Made by a program: the position numbers and the translations under genes
Assembly (NCBI RefSeq): GCF_020404765.1
Contig: NZ_JAIVEM010000040.1
Span: 1-52,276, forward strand
DNA: 52,276 nucleotides
DNA from: Paenibacillus sp. BJ-4
GTDB lineage: Bacteria; Bacillota; Bacilli; Paenibacillales; Paenibacillaceae
Direction: 5' to 3'
Notes under the pieces: generated by a model
What the model was told of the DNA's origin: nothing
What the model saw: the letters and a program-made list of their open reading frames with translations, nothing else
The model's database searches: none
Shown here: positions 20,611-30,283 of the stretch, piece by piece
Layout of the letters: every line of letters begins with the position of its first letter
Position numbering within the stretch: position 1 is the first letter of the stretch

Positions 20611-21126
20611 GTGAAAAAAGCATATATCGCCGGGTTAAGTGTCATTGTATTGCTTCTCATTGCAATCGCTATTTCAGCTGTAGTTAAATTTCAGGACCTG
20701 GAGCAGGTTGTTCAGCAGAAAGACAAAGAGATCCAAGCGAGTAAAAACAATTACCCCGAAATATATGACCACCTGAATGCGGTTACATTTGATGGCTTTA
20801 AAAGCTTGATTCAGCAGGATCAAAGTGTATTTGTCTATGTCGGTAGACCTAGCTGTGGTGACTGCAATCGTTTTGAGCCTAAGTTTAACAAGATGATTGA
20901 ACAGTATCATTTGGGCTCCAAAATTACATTTTTTAATGTTCATAAAATTCATGAAGACAAGCCCCAATGGAATAAATTCAAAGCGGATTACAATGTGAAA
21001 TACACCCCCACGATTGCAGAATTCAAACAGGGCAAGCTGATTGATAAAATAGAATGGACGCCTGAAAGAGACCTCAGTACGGATGCCGTCAAAGAGTGGC
21101 TGATTTCTAAGAAGCTTATCTTATAA
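20611..21126 (+). CDS. Membrane-anchored thioredoxin-like protein (CGDC)
   Basis: A 171-residue protein with an N-terminal membrane anchor (residues 7-25), a short coiled linker (26-48) and a thioredoxin fold. The redox motif SCGDC holds Cys82 and Cys85, and the cis-proline loop is YTPTIAEF. It resembles the bacteriocin-accessory (PedC/BrcD-like) group of extracytoplasmic thiol proteins. The GTG start has AAAAGGAGG seven bases upstream. No bacteriocin gene is seen nearby, so a role in disulfide handling at the outer face of the membrane is inferred from the fold only. Confidence 0.78.
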   Translation: MKKAYIAGLSVIVLLLIAIAISAVVKFQDLEQVVQQKDKEIQASKNNYPEIYDHLNAVTFDGFKSLIQQDQSVFVYVGRPSCGDCNRFEPKFNKMIEQYHLGSKITFFNVHKIHEDKPQWNKFKADYNVKYTPTIAEFKQGKLIDKIEWTPERDLSTDAVKEWLISKKLIL

Positions 21127-21180
21127 GCCTTGTGCTTCGCTACGCATTACGGTATACAAACAAGCTGTTCATGCGAAAAA

Positions 21181-21218
21181 AAGGTATTCATGCGCCCAAA
21201 GCATGAATACCTTTTTTT
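21181..21218 (+). terminator. Strong terminator after the thioredoxin-like gene
   Basis: AAGGTATTCATGC and GCATGAATACCTT form a perfect stem with a 7-base loop, flanked by A and T runs, so it can act on both strands. Confidence 0.87.
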
Positions 21219-21324
21219 GGGGAAAACATACAAATATCTACTCAATAAAAAATAGATCTTCCCCCTGCTTTACTAACTTCTCATTACCTGTACATTTACC
21301 CCCGAGTCCCTATATTGTAAGCAA

Positions 21325-22689
21325 TCATAGGGCATGAGTGTCCACCGGATCGGGGAATTCGTATCGGCTAATATCCGTTTCAGATACGATATGTCCGATT
21401 TGTGACTCGATGAATTCCAAATCTTCCTCTGTTGCCCCTATGAAATGCTTTGCACCGGGCTCCACGACGATGACCTCACCAGGGCTGACCGTCTGTGTCA
21501 CGCCATTGATACATACGCTTCCGATTCCTGAGACGATGGTCCAAACTTCTTTACGGAACTGATGCTCATGATAGCTGATAAATCTTCCAGCCGAAATGAC
21601 GACTCGTTTGGTCACTGTCTGCAATCCACTTGCCGCCTGTTGATGGGATAACACGGTTTGCTTTCCCCAGAAGCGCTCTTCAAAGCGAGGACCGATTTCA
21701 ATTTCTGCCACCATATCTTTAATGCCTGTAGAAGATTGTCGATCTGTAACCAGTACACCATCCGGCCCGGCAACAACGATAATGTCCGGAACATTCCAGA
21801 TGCTGACCGGAATCTCCAGTTCATTGATAATATGCGAGTCATATGAAGCTTCTGAAATATAGCCAGGGCCGCTCAGCTCCGAGCTCATCTCTCGCACCAA
21901 CGAATCCCAGGTTCCCAAATCCCTCCACTCTCCATGGTATGGAAGCACGGAGAGCTTACGTGTCTGCTCTACGACTGCAATATCAAAGCTCGTTTTGGGC
22001 AAGTCTGCATAATTTGTCGAAAGAGATTCATAGTCTGCAGGCAACCCCTTTTGCTCCAGTATATCCAACAAAAATCCAAGTCTGAAAGCAAACACCCCGC
22101 AATTCCATAAGGCTCCTTCACGGATCAACGCTTCCGAACGGATGAGATCCGGCTTTTCTACAAATGAGCTAACTCTATAGAATGGCTGGTCAAGCGAAGG
22201 AAAGGACGAAGGCACAATATAGCCATATTTATCTGAGGGCTCGGTCGGAGCTGCTCCCATTAGTGCGATATCACTTCCCGATTGCTCTAAAATAGCAGGA
22301 AGTCTGCGCAAATGCTCAAAAAATTCATCTCCCGCATATCCGTCCACTGGCATGACCCCTACGATCTCGTCGCGTACGGCACCTGCAACGTCATGCAAGT
22401 AGGCCGTAGCCAGTGAAATGGCTGGAAAGGTATCGCGCTGAGTGGGTTCCTCTATAACCACAGCATCTCCGCCAATTTGACCTCGAATCAGCTCGGCCTG
22501 AGTCCCACTCGTTGAAAAATAGGCCTCATCAGCCAAATTCGCTTCATCTAATTGCCGCCATATCCGTTGCAGCATGCTTTCGGGCCGCTCGTCATGGCGC
22601 AGAATGGAAAGAAACTGCTTGGGACGGTTCACATTGGATAAGGGCCAAAGACGCTTACCCGAACCTCCGGATAATAAAATCATTCGCAA
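21325..22689 (-). CDS. manC: Mannose-1-phosphate guanylyltransferase / mannose-6-phosphate isomerase
   Basis: Makes GDP-mannose for surface polysaccharide. The N-terminal nucleotidyltransferase starts with LLSGGSGKRLWPLS; a cupin domain near the C-terminus (ISYHEHQFRKEVWTIVSG) is the isomerase-like part. Length 454 residues is usual. Start: TTG 22687-22689 lies eight bases after GAAGG; ATG 22683 lies 14 bases after, so the TTG is plausible. It sits beside the polysaccharide genes, divergent from a response regulator. Confidence 0.9.
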   Translation of the reverse strand: MRMILLSGGSGKRLWPLSNVNRPKQFLSILRHDERPESMLQRIWRQLDEANLADEAYFSTSGTQAELIRGQIGGDAVVIEEPTQRDTFPAISLATAYLHDVAGAVRDEIVGVMPVDGYAGDEFFEHLRRLPAILEQSGSDIALMGAAPTEPSDKYGYIVPSSFPSLDQPFYRVSSFVEKPDLIRSEALIREGALWNCGVFAFRLGFLLDILEQKGLPADYESLSTNYADLPKTSFDIAVVEQTRKLSVLPYHGEWRDLGTWDSLVREMSSELSGPGYISEASYDSHIINELEIPVSIWNVPDIIVVAGPDGVLVTDRQSSTGIKDMVAEIEIGPRFEERFWGKQTVLSHQQAASGLQTVTKRVVISAGRFISYHEHQFRKEVWTIVSGIGSVCINGVTQTVSPGEVIVVEPGAKHFIGATEEDLEFIESQIGHIVSETDISRYEFPDPVDTHAL

Positions 22690-22762
22690 AGATGCAACCT
22701 TCTTTCTCTAAATTAAAATTTTTTCTTCTAATTAGGACTGTTTGTTTTTCGTGTTTCTGCCG

Positions 22763-22780
22763 AATACATAAGTATGTATT
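22763..22780. promoter_or_regulatory. Inverted repeat between manC and the OmpR-type regulator
   Basis: AATACATA-AG-TATGTATT is a perfect 18-base palindrome, placed about halfway between the divergent genes. It could be an operator for the adjacent regulator. Binding is inference; a hairpin role is less likely since there is no T-run. Confidence 0.45.
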
Positions 22781-22843
22781 ATCGTGGCAAATACATGATT
22801 ATGCAATGTTATTGTATCTTTGTCTATACAGGAGATGTCAGTT

Positions 22844-23539
22844 ATGCCCATAAAAATACTTATCATTGAAGATCAAGAAAGTTTGGCAGATATGATTGCT
22901 CTTCATCTTCAGGAGGAAGGTTATCATACCGAGCTTATCTATGATTGTAAACTTTCCATTCCTACACTTATGCGTTTTAAGCCGGATGTTATTGTGACCG
23001 ATCTGATGTTTGGCGGTAGAGTTGAATGCGCACTGATTGGTCAGATCCGTCAATTTACAACGGTTCCTATGCTAGTCATCTCTAATAACACCTTGCTGAA
23101 TATAAGAATAAAAGCTCTGGAGGACGGCGCGGATGACTTTTTATGCAAGCCCTTCAGTCTAAGAGAGTTAAATGCACGCATCAAAGCCTTACTGCGTCGC
23201 AGTGGCAGCAATATGCTCACCGAATCGCAAACGGTAATCCCAAAGATTAAAAAGGTAAGAGTTTGGGTGAATGATTACCGCCATAGCCTCTTAGTCGATG
23301 ACCAGGAAATCGAAGTCACTCAAATCGAATTTGCCATTATCAAAGAGATGTCCTGCAACCCAGGGAAAGTCTTTACCCGCAGCGAGTTGATGGATCGAAT
23401 CAAAGGTGGAGATGGCGCCTATCTGGATCGTACCATCGACGTACATATTTCCAGCCTTCGCAAAAAAATAGAACGTGACCCTAAAAATCCTCAGCATATC
23501 CGTACAGTCTGGGGCAGAGGCTACAAATACGAGATGTAG
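22844..23539 (+). CDS. OmpR/PhoB-type response regulator
   Basis: A 231-residue two-domain regulator: receiver (acidic pair Glu9-Asp10, phosphoacceptor Asp53 in VTDLMF, Lys102 in CKPF) and a winged-helix DNA-binding domain ending in RTVWGRGYKYEM. Start at ATG 22844 behind AGGAGATG; a longer frame from 22820 has no ribosome site. No kinase is adjacent; the nearest candidate is at 28059-29792. It lies between manC and the long membrane protein, so it may control polysaccharide output. Confidence 0.9.
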   Translation: MPIKILIIEDQESLADMIALHLQEEGYHTELIYDCKLSIPTLMRFKPDVIVTDLMFGGRVECALIGQIRQFTTVPMLVISNNTLLNIRIKALEDGADDFLCKPFSLRELNARIKALLRRSGSNMLTESQTVIPKIKKVRVWVNDYRHSLLVDDQEIEVTQIEFAIIKEMSCNPGKVFTRSELMDRIKGGDGAYLDRTIDVHISSLRKKIERDPKNPQHIRTVWGRGYKYEM

Positions 23540-23580
23540 CCGTATCATACTTACCAGTTCCTACCTGAGCAGCTTGCTTC

Positions 23581-26500
23581 TTATGGAAGCTTTCGCTTTT
23601 TCCATCGCCGATAAGGAAGAAAACAAGCTGCTCCACCGAGTATCCCGATGAAGAACAGTACCCACCCGAAACGATAAGCCGAAGCCAAAATAACGACAAC
23701 CTTTCCGTTTCCGTTGCCACTGGTAATGAATCCGGTAGTCACGCCGTTCACAGACAGACGGGCACGCTGATTTTCGCTTCCCAGCCTAAACTCCCAAAGC
23801 GGGTTGGGTGACTCGGTCTCCCGGATCAGCACCTCCTGATGCGTCGGGTTATATAGCGTAAAGCTGCGTTCCATGGAGTTTTCACGAGTAGCCTGAATAC
23901 TTTCCGAAGCATGTGGGGCAACAAAAAAGGTTTCCATATCCGTTCCCTCAAACAACATAAATTGATCCACTGTAATCATTGCTCGATAAGGGATGATGGA
24001 GTAGTTCTTCATTTGAAACAAGCCTGACTGCTTCTTATTCGCATGTGCCAAAATCTGAAACTGCATAAAGGCAGTCTCTGCCGGAGCCTTCACAATCTGA
24101 TCATAATGATTCCATTGCTCCTTATCTCTCTCCTCCACCTCGTCAATATAGGAGGTTTGGACGATTTGGGAGGCTTTATTCAAAAAAATGACCTTCATAT
24201 GCCGACTTCCAATTTGCTCTGACCGCGCATCCAACTGTACGGCATACTCTTGTAGTGGCTCAGCCTTCATTTTCCGGGACGCATAAATATTCCAATCACA
24301 GGAATAGCTTGGTGCATAACGGATGGATAGCCCCTTGGCTGACAAAGCCAGATTCGTCTGTCCGGGCCGAATATCCGCCACACAGCCTACATCGGTACTT
24401 AAGAATTCCGTTGTGTCCTTCTCAGGTATCACGGTCACTTCCTGCCCAGCCATCCGATGGATATCATCAAAGCTGCTCAAAGACGGAACCTGACTGTCCA
24501 GCACAAGTGTTAAGCGGTACTTCCCCTTGGGTAAGAATAGATTCCTAAATTCTACTCGTCCGTATTCGTTCAGCAGACCGGGGACATGAATGATTTGTTT
24601 GGAGAAACCATCCTGATTGGGCACCGTCTCAATAACCTGATTTTCGGATGAAGAGATGGTGGGCAATCGCTTATACGCCTCACCTGTACGAATCGTTCGT
24701 GTCAGCACCTCTCCTGTCTCTTGGTTCGTCCATTTCATCGTCAGCGCCCCATGATACCCAGAGGGTAAATCAGCCAGAATAGCTGTGGAGTAAGTGCCTG
24801 TTTTGGCGACTTCTACATTCCTGCTTAATGAACCTTTCTGAAAACTGATACCCCGCCCCATACTGAGTCGTGGTAGAGCGCGTTCTGTCTGCACGTTCCC
24901 TTTGACATTAAAATCGTTCTCTGCCTCCAAGGTGAAAAAGAGCTTGCCCCGCTTCAACGCTTGCTCTATCGGAAAAGATAGCTTATCCAGCTGATCTGTG
25001 GGTATAATCGCAAATTGATTGACCGCGTTAAAGCCTTGCAGGTTAGTAACCGTGATCGGGGTATCTCCTTTGGGGAAGGCATGCTCTCCCAGATCGACCC
25101 ATTGGAATTGGTTCAAGCCCTCATCCTGGGTCTTAATGTTAGCCACGCCGTCCGGCAGTGTGACTTGCAATTTTCCGCCTGCCTTATTCATAAACACTCT
25201 GGCATACACATGCGAGGCTTGCGGTTGATCCAGCTTTTTATGCATTGTAAATGAGTTGGGCTTGCTGTATTTGCCCAAATCACGTAGCTGGATATCATGA
25301 ATCCACCAGTAATTTTTTTGCTGCGGACGTTGCAGGGTTAACAAATCCATTCGCATCCAATAGCTGCCGGGCGGCGACACATATTCCCCGTAAAATTTTA
25401 CACCGTCAAAATTATATCCCTCTGAAGGCGCTACGACATAGCTAACCCCCAGCTCACGCATTTGCTTATCGTAAAACCGCATTTTTACATGCATTTTGTT
25501 CGTCCCGCGACCGGAAACCGTGATTTGGAACTGATACGGATTATTTTCCTTGGCCTCCAGCAACCCGGATCTGGCGACCTGCCAGATATTACTCGGGTCC
25601 CCCTTCATAATCTCACCGTGCAGCGTCGGCACATCATTCAATTCCTCGCGGGGATTAGCCTCCACACTGAACAACTGCGGATTATCCGGCTTAAAAAAGG
25701 TCTCCGTCTTCAGCATAGAATCAAAATCCACGACCGTGTTCCCCTCAATGCTGCTCATCTGATAAGGGGCTACATCCAGCTTTTTACTGGCAAAGGTGAC
25801 CGCAATCCCTGCATCCATCTCCATATCGAACGGAAAGTTTCGTATGCCTTGGGAGGATAAATACCACAACCAATCGTTGGTCGAGGCAAAGGTTTTGGAC
25901 CATTTCAAAAAAGCATTACCATCCTCTATCGCATCAAAAGGCCGCAAGTAATCCTCTGCCGGAAGCTGAGACAACAACAAATCATTAAAGGAGGCCGCTT
26001 CTACATAATCCCCTTTGTTGACCGTCTGAATAGTGTTTAGCTCTGGCTTTAACGCACTGAACAATACCCCGAAGTGACTAAAATCAAAGCCAGGCAGATG
26101 ACTGTAGCTCTCCAATCGGCTAAACCCGTAAGGTGTCACAATTTTACTCGTCAGAATGTTCATATAGGGCGGTGCCTGATCCAGATTAAATATGGAAAAG
26201 AGCCCGTTTTTGTAGGTACGTTTCAGCCCTGTCTGACCTTCCAGCTGAGACAGATGAAAATCCTGGCGCTTCTCCTGGCCCACATATTCGTCATGGTAGA
26301 CCAACTGGTTAACTCCAAAGGTAGAGAACAGCCAGCCTAACCTGGAGCTTAGCCCATTGTCCATGACATACTGCAGAAAATTCATATAGTATGTAATCCC
26401 GGGATCATTTCCCTCATGATGGAAGATGGTGTTTTTAGGAGAAGAGTATACCTGAAAATCTCCGGTTGCCTTCTCGTTTGCAGTCTTCCCTTTATTCCAT

Positions 26501-28008
26501 TTGGGCGTGGCTACTCCGTTATAGCTTTGAATCATATTGTCGGCAATCGGAAAGTACAATGCCTTGCTGTCAAAACGATCCGGGTCGGTCAGCTTTTCAG
26601 CCATTTGGCTATAATCCTCCGGCACTTGAACCGGCTTGTAATACCCCTCAATGAATTGGGTACGCAGAGGAGCAAAATATACCCCCAGACACAAGACGAC
26701 GATAACCACCGCCAGCTTTTTATACACACGCTGCAACGGAGATGAACCGAACCATTCCATAAACTGAATCACGCCAAAGGTCAGCAGCACCCCAAAGTTA
26801 AGAGCAATTAGACCAATAAATTTGTTGGGGTCACGGAAAACCGAACCAATCACAGGCGTCTTCGTAACCAAAATGACAAACCATTTGGCAATGGATGGGA
26901 ACGTCGTCCCGGTAGCTGCGACCAGAAACAGCACCGTAAGCAGTGAAAAGATCAAAATGATCGGATTTTTATGGGAACGAGTCACCATCGCATAACCGAT
27001 CAATAGCAGCAAAAATCCCCCTCCGATATAAAATAGGGCAGGCAGTGAGGAAAAGGAAAACATAGGCCACCAATAGCTCAATAAATAACCCACATTATCT
27101 AAACTGCTGTTACGGCTGAACAGAGACAACGTATCCACGACGTTGATATTGTGCTGAGACGCTTGAGCGTCCATCAGCATGCTACCGACATACAGGGACA
27201 ACCAATAAAAGCTGAGCAGACCAAAAAACACGCCAAAAATAATACCTTTACGCAAAAAATTGCCGTATAACGGCTGTAAATAGGTGCGTCCGGCCTTACG
27301 GTGGGTCCAGGTCAGCTTGATCAACAGCAGCATGGTGAACAAGCCCAAATAAATCATGCCGAAGAAAAAATAATGAATGGCCGCAGCACTAACGGTGAAT
27401 ACCGCAGCCAACAGAAACAGGTCGATCCAGTTCCGCTGATACAGCTTGTGGGGATGATAGTTTTTAATTTGTTGAATTTGAAATTTGGGATCAACCGCAC
27501 TGAAAAAGAATCTCAGCATTAACGGAAACAAACTATATCCACAGAGCAGATAAATATGCTGGATGCGGAAAATAACCCACGGATTCAGTGCATAAAACAA
27601 CGAGCCGACCATAATGGCAAAAATACGGGTTTTCGTAAAGCTAGGTGAATAATATACACTGACCAGCCGCTTGGCAAAGGCATACATCGAGAACGCCGAA
27701 ATAAATAACAGACCCGTGATAAAAGATTTCAGCAAGACCGGCCCGCTCTCGTCAAATAACAGTGAAAGTCCATAGAAGGGCAAAATATACAGGATACGTG
27801 GAGCATTGAACAAGGTCGAGGTAGACCATCGTTCGTTCCATACCCCTGTTATTTCCTCCAGATACCGATGAGAGGTGGCTCCAAAGGCAATGTCGCTAAA
27901 CACAATTTGCCCTGGTCCATAGATGGGAGCAAGATATGCAACAATGGCAATCAGCATCAACATCATTGCCGCCATATCATAGCGATAGCGAAATATCCAT
28001 TTTTTCAT
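23581..28008 (-). CDS. Giant polytopic membrane protein, putative GT-C-like glycosyltransferase
   Basis: A 1475-residue protein. The first 470 residues hold about 12 membrane segments; a 950-residue extracytoplasmic region follows, then a last membrane helix and the basic tail YRRWKKRKLP. The first outer loop carries YGPGQIVFSD, an acidic position typical of GT-C (Dol-P-sugar-type) enzymes. The outer part is beta-rich and repetitive, with carbohydrate-binding-like stretches, but I cannot name a domain. Placed downstream of the histidine kinase on the same strand. YfhO-type or arabinofuranosyltransferase-type enzymes are the closest idea. The function is inferred from topology and neighbours. 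Confidence 0.62.
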   Translation of the reverse strand: MKKWIFRYRYDMAAMMLMLIAIVAYLAPIYGPGQIVFSDIAFGATSHRYLEEITGVWNERWSTSTLFNAPRILYILPFYGLSLLFDESGPVLLKSFITGLLFISAFSMYAFAKRLVSVYYSPSFTKTRIFAIMVGSLFYALNPWVIFRIQHIYLLCGYSLFPLMLRFFFSAVDPKFQIQQIKNYHPHKLYQRNWIDLFLLAAVFTVSAAAIHYFFFGMIYLGLFTMLLLIKLTWTHRKAGRTYLQPLYGNFLRKGIIFGVFFGLLSFYWLSLYVGSMLMDAQASQHNINVVDTLSLFSRNSSLDNVGYLLSYWWPMFSFSSLPALFYIGGGFLLLLIGYAMVTRSHKNPIILIFSLLTVLFLVAATGTTFPSIAKWFVILVTKTPVIGSVFRDPNKFIGLIALNFGVLLTFGVIQFMEWFGSSPLQRVYKKLAVVIVVLCLGVYFAPLRTQFIEGYYKPVQVPEDYSQMAEKLTDPDRFDSKALYFPIADNMIQSYNGVATPKWNKGKTANEKATGDFQVYSSPKNTIFHHEGNDPGITYYMNFLQYVMDNGLSSRLGWLFSTFGVNQLVYHDEYVGQEKRQDFHLSQLEGQTGLKRTYKNGLFSIFNLDQAPPYMNILTSKIVTPYGFSRLESYSHLPGFDFSHFGVLFSALKPELNTIQTVNKGDYVEAASFNDLLLSQLPAEDYLRPFDAIEDGNAFLKWSKTFASTNDWLWYLSSQGIRNFPFDMEMDAGIAVTFASKKLDVAPYQMSSIEGNTVVDFDSMLKTETFFKPDNPQLFSVEANPREELNDVPTLHGEIMKGDPSNIWQVARSGLLEAKENNPYQFQITVSGRGTNKMHVKMRFYDKQMRELGVSYVVAPSEGYNFDGVKFYGEYVSPPGSYWMRMDLLTLQRPQQKNYWWIHDIQLRDLGKYSKPNSFTMHKKLDQPQASHVYARVFMNKAGGKLQVTLPDGVANIKTQDEGLNQFQWVDLGEHAFPKGDTPITVTNLQGFNAVNQFAIIPTDQLDKLSFPIEQALKRGKLFFTLEAENDFNVKGNVQTERALPRLSMGRGISFQKGSLSRNVEVAKTGTYSTAILADLPSGYHGALTMKWTNQETGEVLTRTIRTGEAYKRLPTISSSENQVIETVPNQDGFSKQIIHVPGLLNEYGRVEFRNLFLPKGKYRLTLVLDSQVPSLSSFDDIHRMAGQEVTVIPEKDTTEFLSTDVGCVADIRPGQTNLALSAKGLSIRYAPSYSCDWNIYASRKMKAEPLQEYAVQLDARSEQIGSRHMKVIFLNKASQIVQTSYIDEVEERDKEQWNHYDQIVKAPAETAFMQFQILAHANKKQSGLFQMKNYSIIPYRAMITVDQFMLFEGTDMETFFVAPHASESIQATRENSMERSFTLYNPTHQEVLIRETESPNPLWEFRLGSENQRARLSVNGVTTGFITSGNGNGKVVVILASAYRFGWVLFFIGILGGAACFLPYRRWKKRKLP

Positions 28009-28058
28009 GCTCAGCCCCCTCTCTTGAACTTCTCGTTGATCTGTCGGTTATCTTTGGG

Positions 28059-29792
28059 CTATCTTCTCAAGCGAACAATGGCCTGCAAGCCTTGATCCGT
28101 ATTACGCAGCTTTAAACGTCCGCCTATCGTCTTCAAGTATGCATCCATATGATACAGGCTGAACGTATGCTCCTGCGAGCTTTGGGAATAATCCGGCTGG
28201 AAATAGCTCCAACGCATTTTATCATCAATCCCACCGCCCGTATCTTCAATAAGAATAATAATTTCTCCTTCTTCTAGCCGTGAACTCACCTTGAGCATTT
28301 GAGACTGGCGCTTGGATCTAAACCCTGTTCGGCTTCGCTCCTGATTCTCTACCGGCTCTCCACCTTGACTCATGGCCTGTACTGCATTTTCCAGCAGCCC
28401 CTGAATCGTTTTGTACAGCATCGGCGCTTGTGCTGCAATGGATGGAACAGGCTCTTGCCGCAAGATGACTTGAATGTTCTTCATGTTCAACGAACGGTTC
28501 GCCCATTTCAGCGATTCGGACAATACCTCATTCATATCTGTGAAGCTAATTCCACTATTATCATGCATCTTTTCTTCCAGCTCATCGCGCAGGGAACGCA
28601 CTCCTGTCAGCAGCTCTCCCAGTGAGGATTCCTGTCTAAGACGACCCTGGATGAAATTTTCATTCAGCTCGCGGAAGTATTCTAGTTCCTCATGAGATGC
28701 TCCTTTTCCCTGGCTGGAAGCCGCTTCAAAGCGGTTGGCCAGATCATGATAGAAGCCCAGCAGCTTCAGATCATCACCGCCTGTCAGACGAGCAGTCTGC
28801 TCCTGCAGCTCCTGAAGCTGCTGCTCAATCGTCTGCATTAACGGTAAATAATAGGTGTCCTGCTGCTGTCGCATATCCTCATCCCGCCGCTGGTCACGCA
28901 CCTGACTATTTACGATGGCATCCTTCACAATCCGTTTGCGGAACTGTATGAGCATGGCCCACAGCATAAGCAATATCAGAGTCATGACCATCCACAACTG
29001 TTTGCGGAAAGAGCTGATGCGCCCCGCAATGTCCTGACTGACATCTTCAACCGATATGTAAAGCGCCTCTTCCCCAATGCGGCTGAACCCTATTCCATGT
29101 TTCTCTCCGCTATCTTCAATGACGCCCGTATTACCCTCCAGTAGCCTGCGGGTTACGTTCGTAATATCCGTTCGGTTGATATCCGGGGTATTGCGGGAAG
29201 CTACAACCTTAAATTGATTATTATAAAATAAAACCTCGTGCTGATCGACTGGTTTACTTTTAATGATTCTGCTGAGCATATCAGCGTCAATTGTACGCAC
29301 CATAAAGCCGCCCATCTGCGCCCCTTGAATCCTGCATACCATATACTGAGCAGGCTCATGCTCCTCGGTCACAAAGGGGCTTACGGCACAACCGTTTTGC
29401 AGCCATTTAACCTGCTGCACCGCACTCTTCATCTCACGATTTTCTCGTCCGGCAATCACACGATACTGTTCATCCAGCACATAAAAGGACCCAGTTTCAC
29501 GTTTAAACCCCTCGGGGTATTGACGCTTCCCCTGATTCAGCATATCCCTGCCCAGATTGGACGACAGCACCTTCAGTTCAGTCTGCCATACAGCGTAACG
29601 CTCGGTTATATTTGCGGACAGTTCCTGCACCTCATGCTGGAGCTGTTCATTTTGAATTTCTCCCAAGTGACTGCTGAATTGCCGTACGACAAACCATTGA
29701 AGTACAGCAGCCAGGAATACAATCACGCACAGAACGATCAGGTACAGGATCAGCTTTTGCCAACCCGGTTTCAACAAAGCCCATTGCTTCAT
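28059..29792 (-). CDS. Sensor histidine kinase with extracytoplasmic sensing domain
   Basis: A 577-residue kinase. Membrane segments at about 14-35 and 266-283 enclose a 230-residue extracytoplasmic sensor (dCache-like). The cytoplasmic part holds a long coiled coil, a possible phosphohistidine His349 in GFYHDLANR, and an ATPase domain with an N-box (LLENAVQAM) and G1 box (IEDTGGGID). The usual second glycine box is altered: HTFSLYHM stands where GxGLGL is expected. The ATG overlaps the preceding stop as ATGA, so it is co-translated with the 29789-30250 product. The partner is unknown. Confidence 0.8.
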   Translation of the reverse strand: MKQWALLKPGWQKLILYLIVLCVIVFLAAVLQWFVVRQFSSHLGEIQNEQLQHEVQELSANITERYAVWQTELKVLSSNLGRDMLNQGKRQYPEGFKRETGSFYVLDEQYRVIAGRENREMKSAVQQVKWLQNGCAVSPFVTEEHEPAQYMVCRIQGAQMGGFMVRTIDADMLSRIIKSKPVDQHEVLFYNNQFKVVASRNTPDINRTDITNVTRRLLEGNTGVIEDSGEKHGIGFSRIGEEALYISVEDVSQDIAGRISSFRKQLWMVMTLILLMLWAMLIQFRKRIVKDAIVNSQVRDQRRDEDMRQQQDTYYLPLMQTIEQQLQELQEQTARLTGGDDLKLLGFYHDLANRFEAASSQGKGASHEELEYFRELNENFIQGRLRQESSLGELLTGVRSLRDELEEKMHDNSGISFTDMNEVLSESLKWANRSLNMKNIQVILRQEPVPSIAAQAPMLYKTIQGLLENAVQAMSQGGEPVENQERSRTGFRSKRQSQMLKVSSRLEEGEIIILIEDTGGGIDDKMRWSYFQPDYSQSSQEHTFSLYHMDAYLKTIGGRLKLRNTDQGLQAIVRLRR

Positions 29793-30250
29793 GCTCCCCT
29801 GTCCCCTCCATTTTGTTCAAGACGGCCCAAAATAGCTTGCATCAGGCATTCCAGCTCGTAGCTGACCAGCGGTAGCCGTGCACACAGCAACCGGGGAGTC
29901 CGGCGCTGGAGTGCGGCAAACCTCGCAGCGGTTTCCGGTGCGCCGTCTGTCAGCAAAATCAACTCGCATGTTTTTGCGATATATAAGCGATCCAGCTCTT
30001 CTTCGCTATACTCCCGAAGATCAACCACATAAATATCATGACGATCATCCATATGCTGAAGTGCACTGGAGACAGTCAGGGTTATACCCGTATGTCGCAC
30101 AGCATGATACTGATGAAGCAGACGCATGCCTTTTTCCCAGAGCGCATGTTCAGCCGAATCGAATCGTTCACAAAAAAGACGCAACGCCCGTTCTGCATTG
30201 ACATCTTTCAAAAATGCCAAAACGCTGATATTATACATGTAGTTCCTCAT
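29789..30250 (-). CDS. Small protein with degenerate receiver-like fold, unknown function
   Basis: A 153-residue protein I do not recognise. The order of hydrophobic strands resembles a receiver domain: strand 1 NISVLAF, a strand-3 aspartate in IYVVDLRE (Asp77), a strand-4 threonine in LILLTDG (Thr101) and strand 5 PRLLCARLP. The strand-1 acidic pair and strand-5 lysine look absent, so it may be a pseudo-receiver. It is translationally coupled to the histidine kinase by ATGA overlap and divergent from a true receiver protein. It could act as a docking partner of the kinase. The function is inference. Confidence 0.55.
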   Translation of the reverse strand: MRNYMYNISVLAFLKDVNAERALRLFCERFDSAEHALWEKGMRLLHQYHAVRHTGITLTVSSALQHMDDRHDIYVVDLREYSEEELDRLYIAKTCELILLTDGAPETAARFAALQRRTPRLLCARLPLVSYELECLMQAILGRLEQNGGDRGA

Positions 30251-30283
30251 TTCTTACTTCCTGATTGGAGTTGCGCAGTTGCT

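Noticed and set aside
30038..30283. N-terminal extension of the receiver protein
   Set aside because: It lies antisense to the 153-residue gene; the receiver fold starts at ATG 30284.
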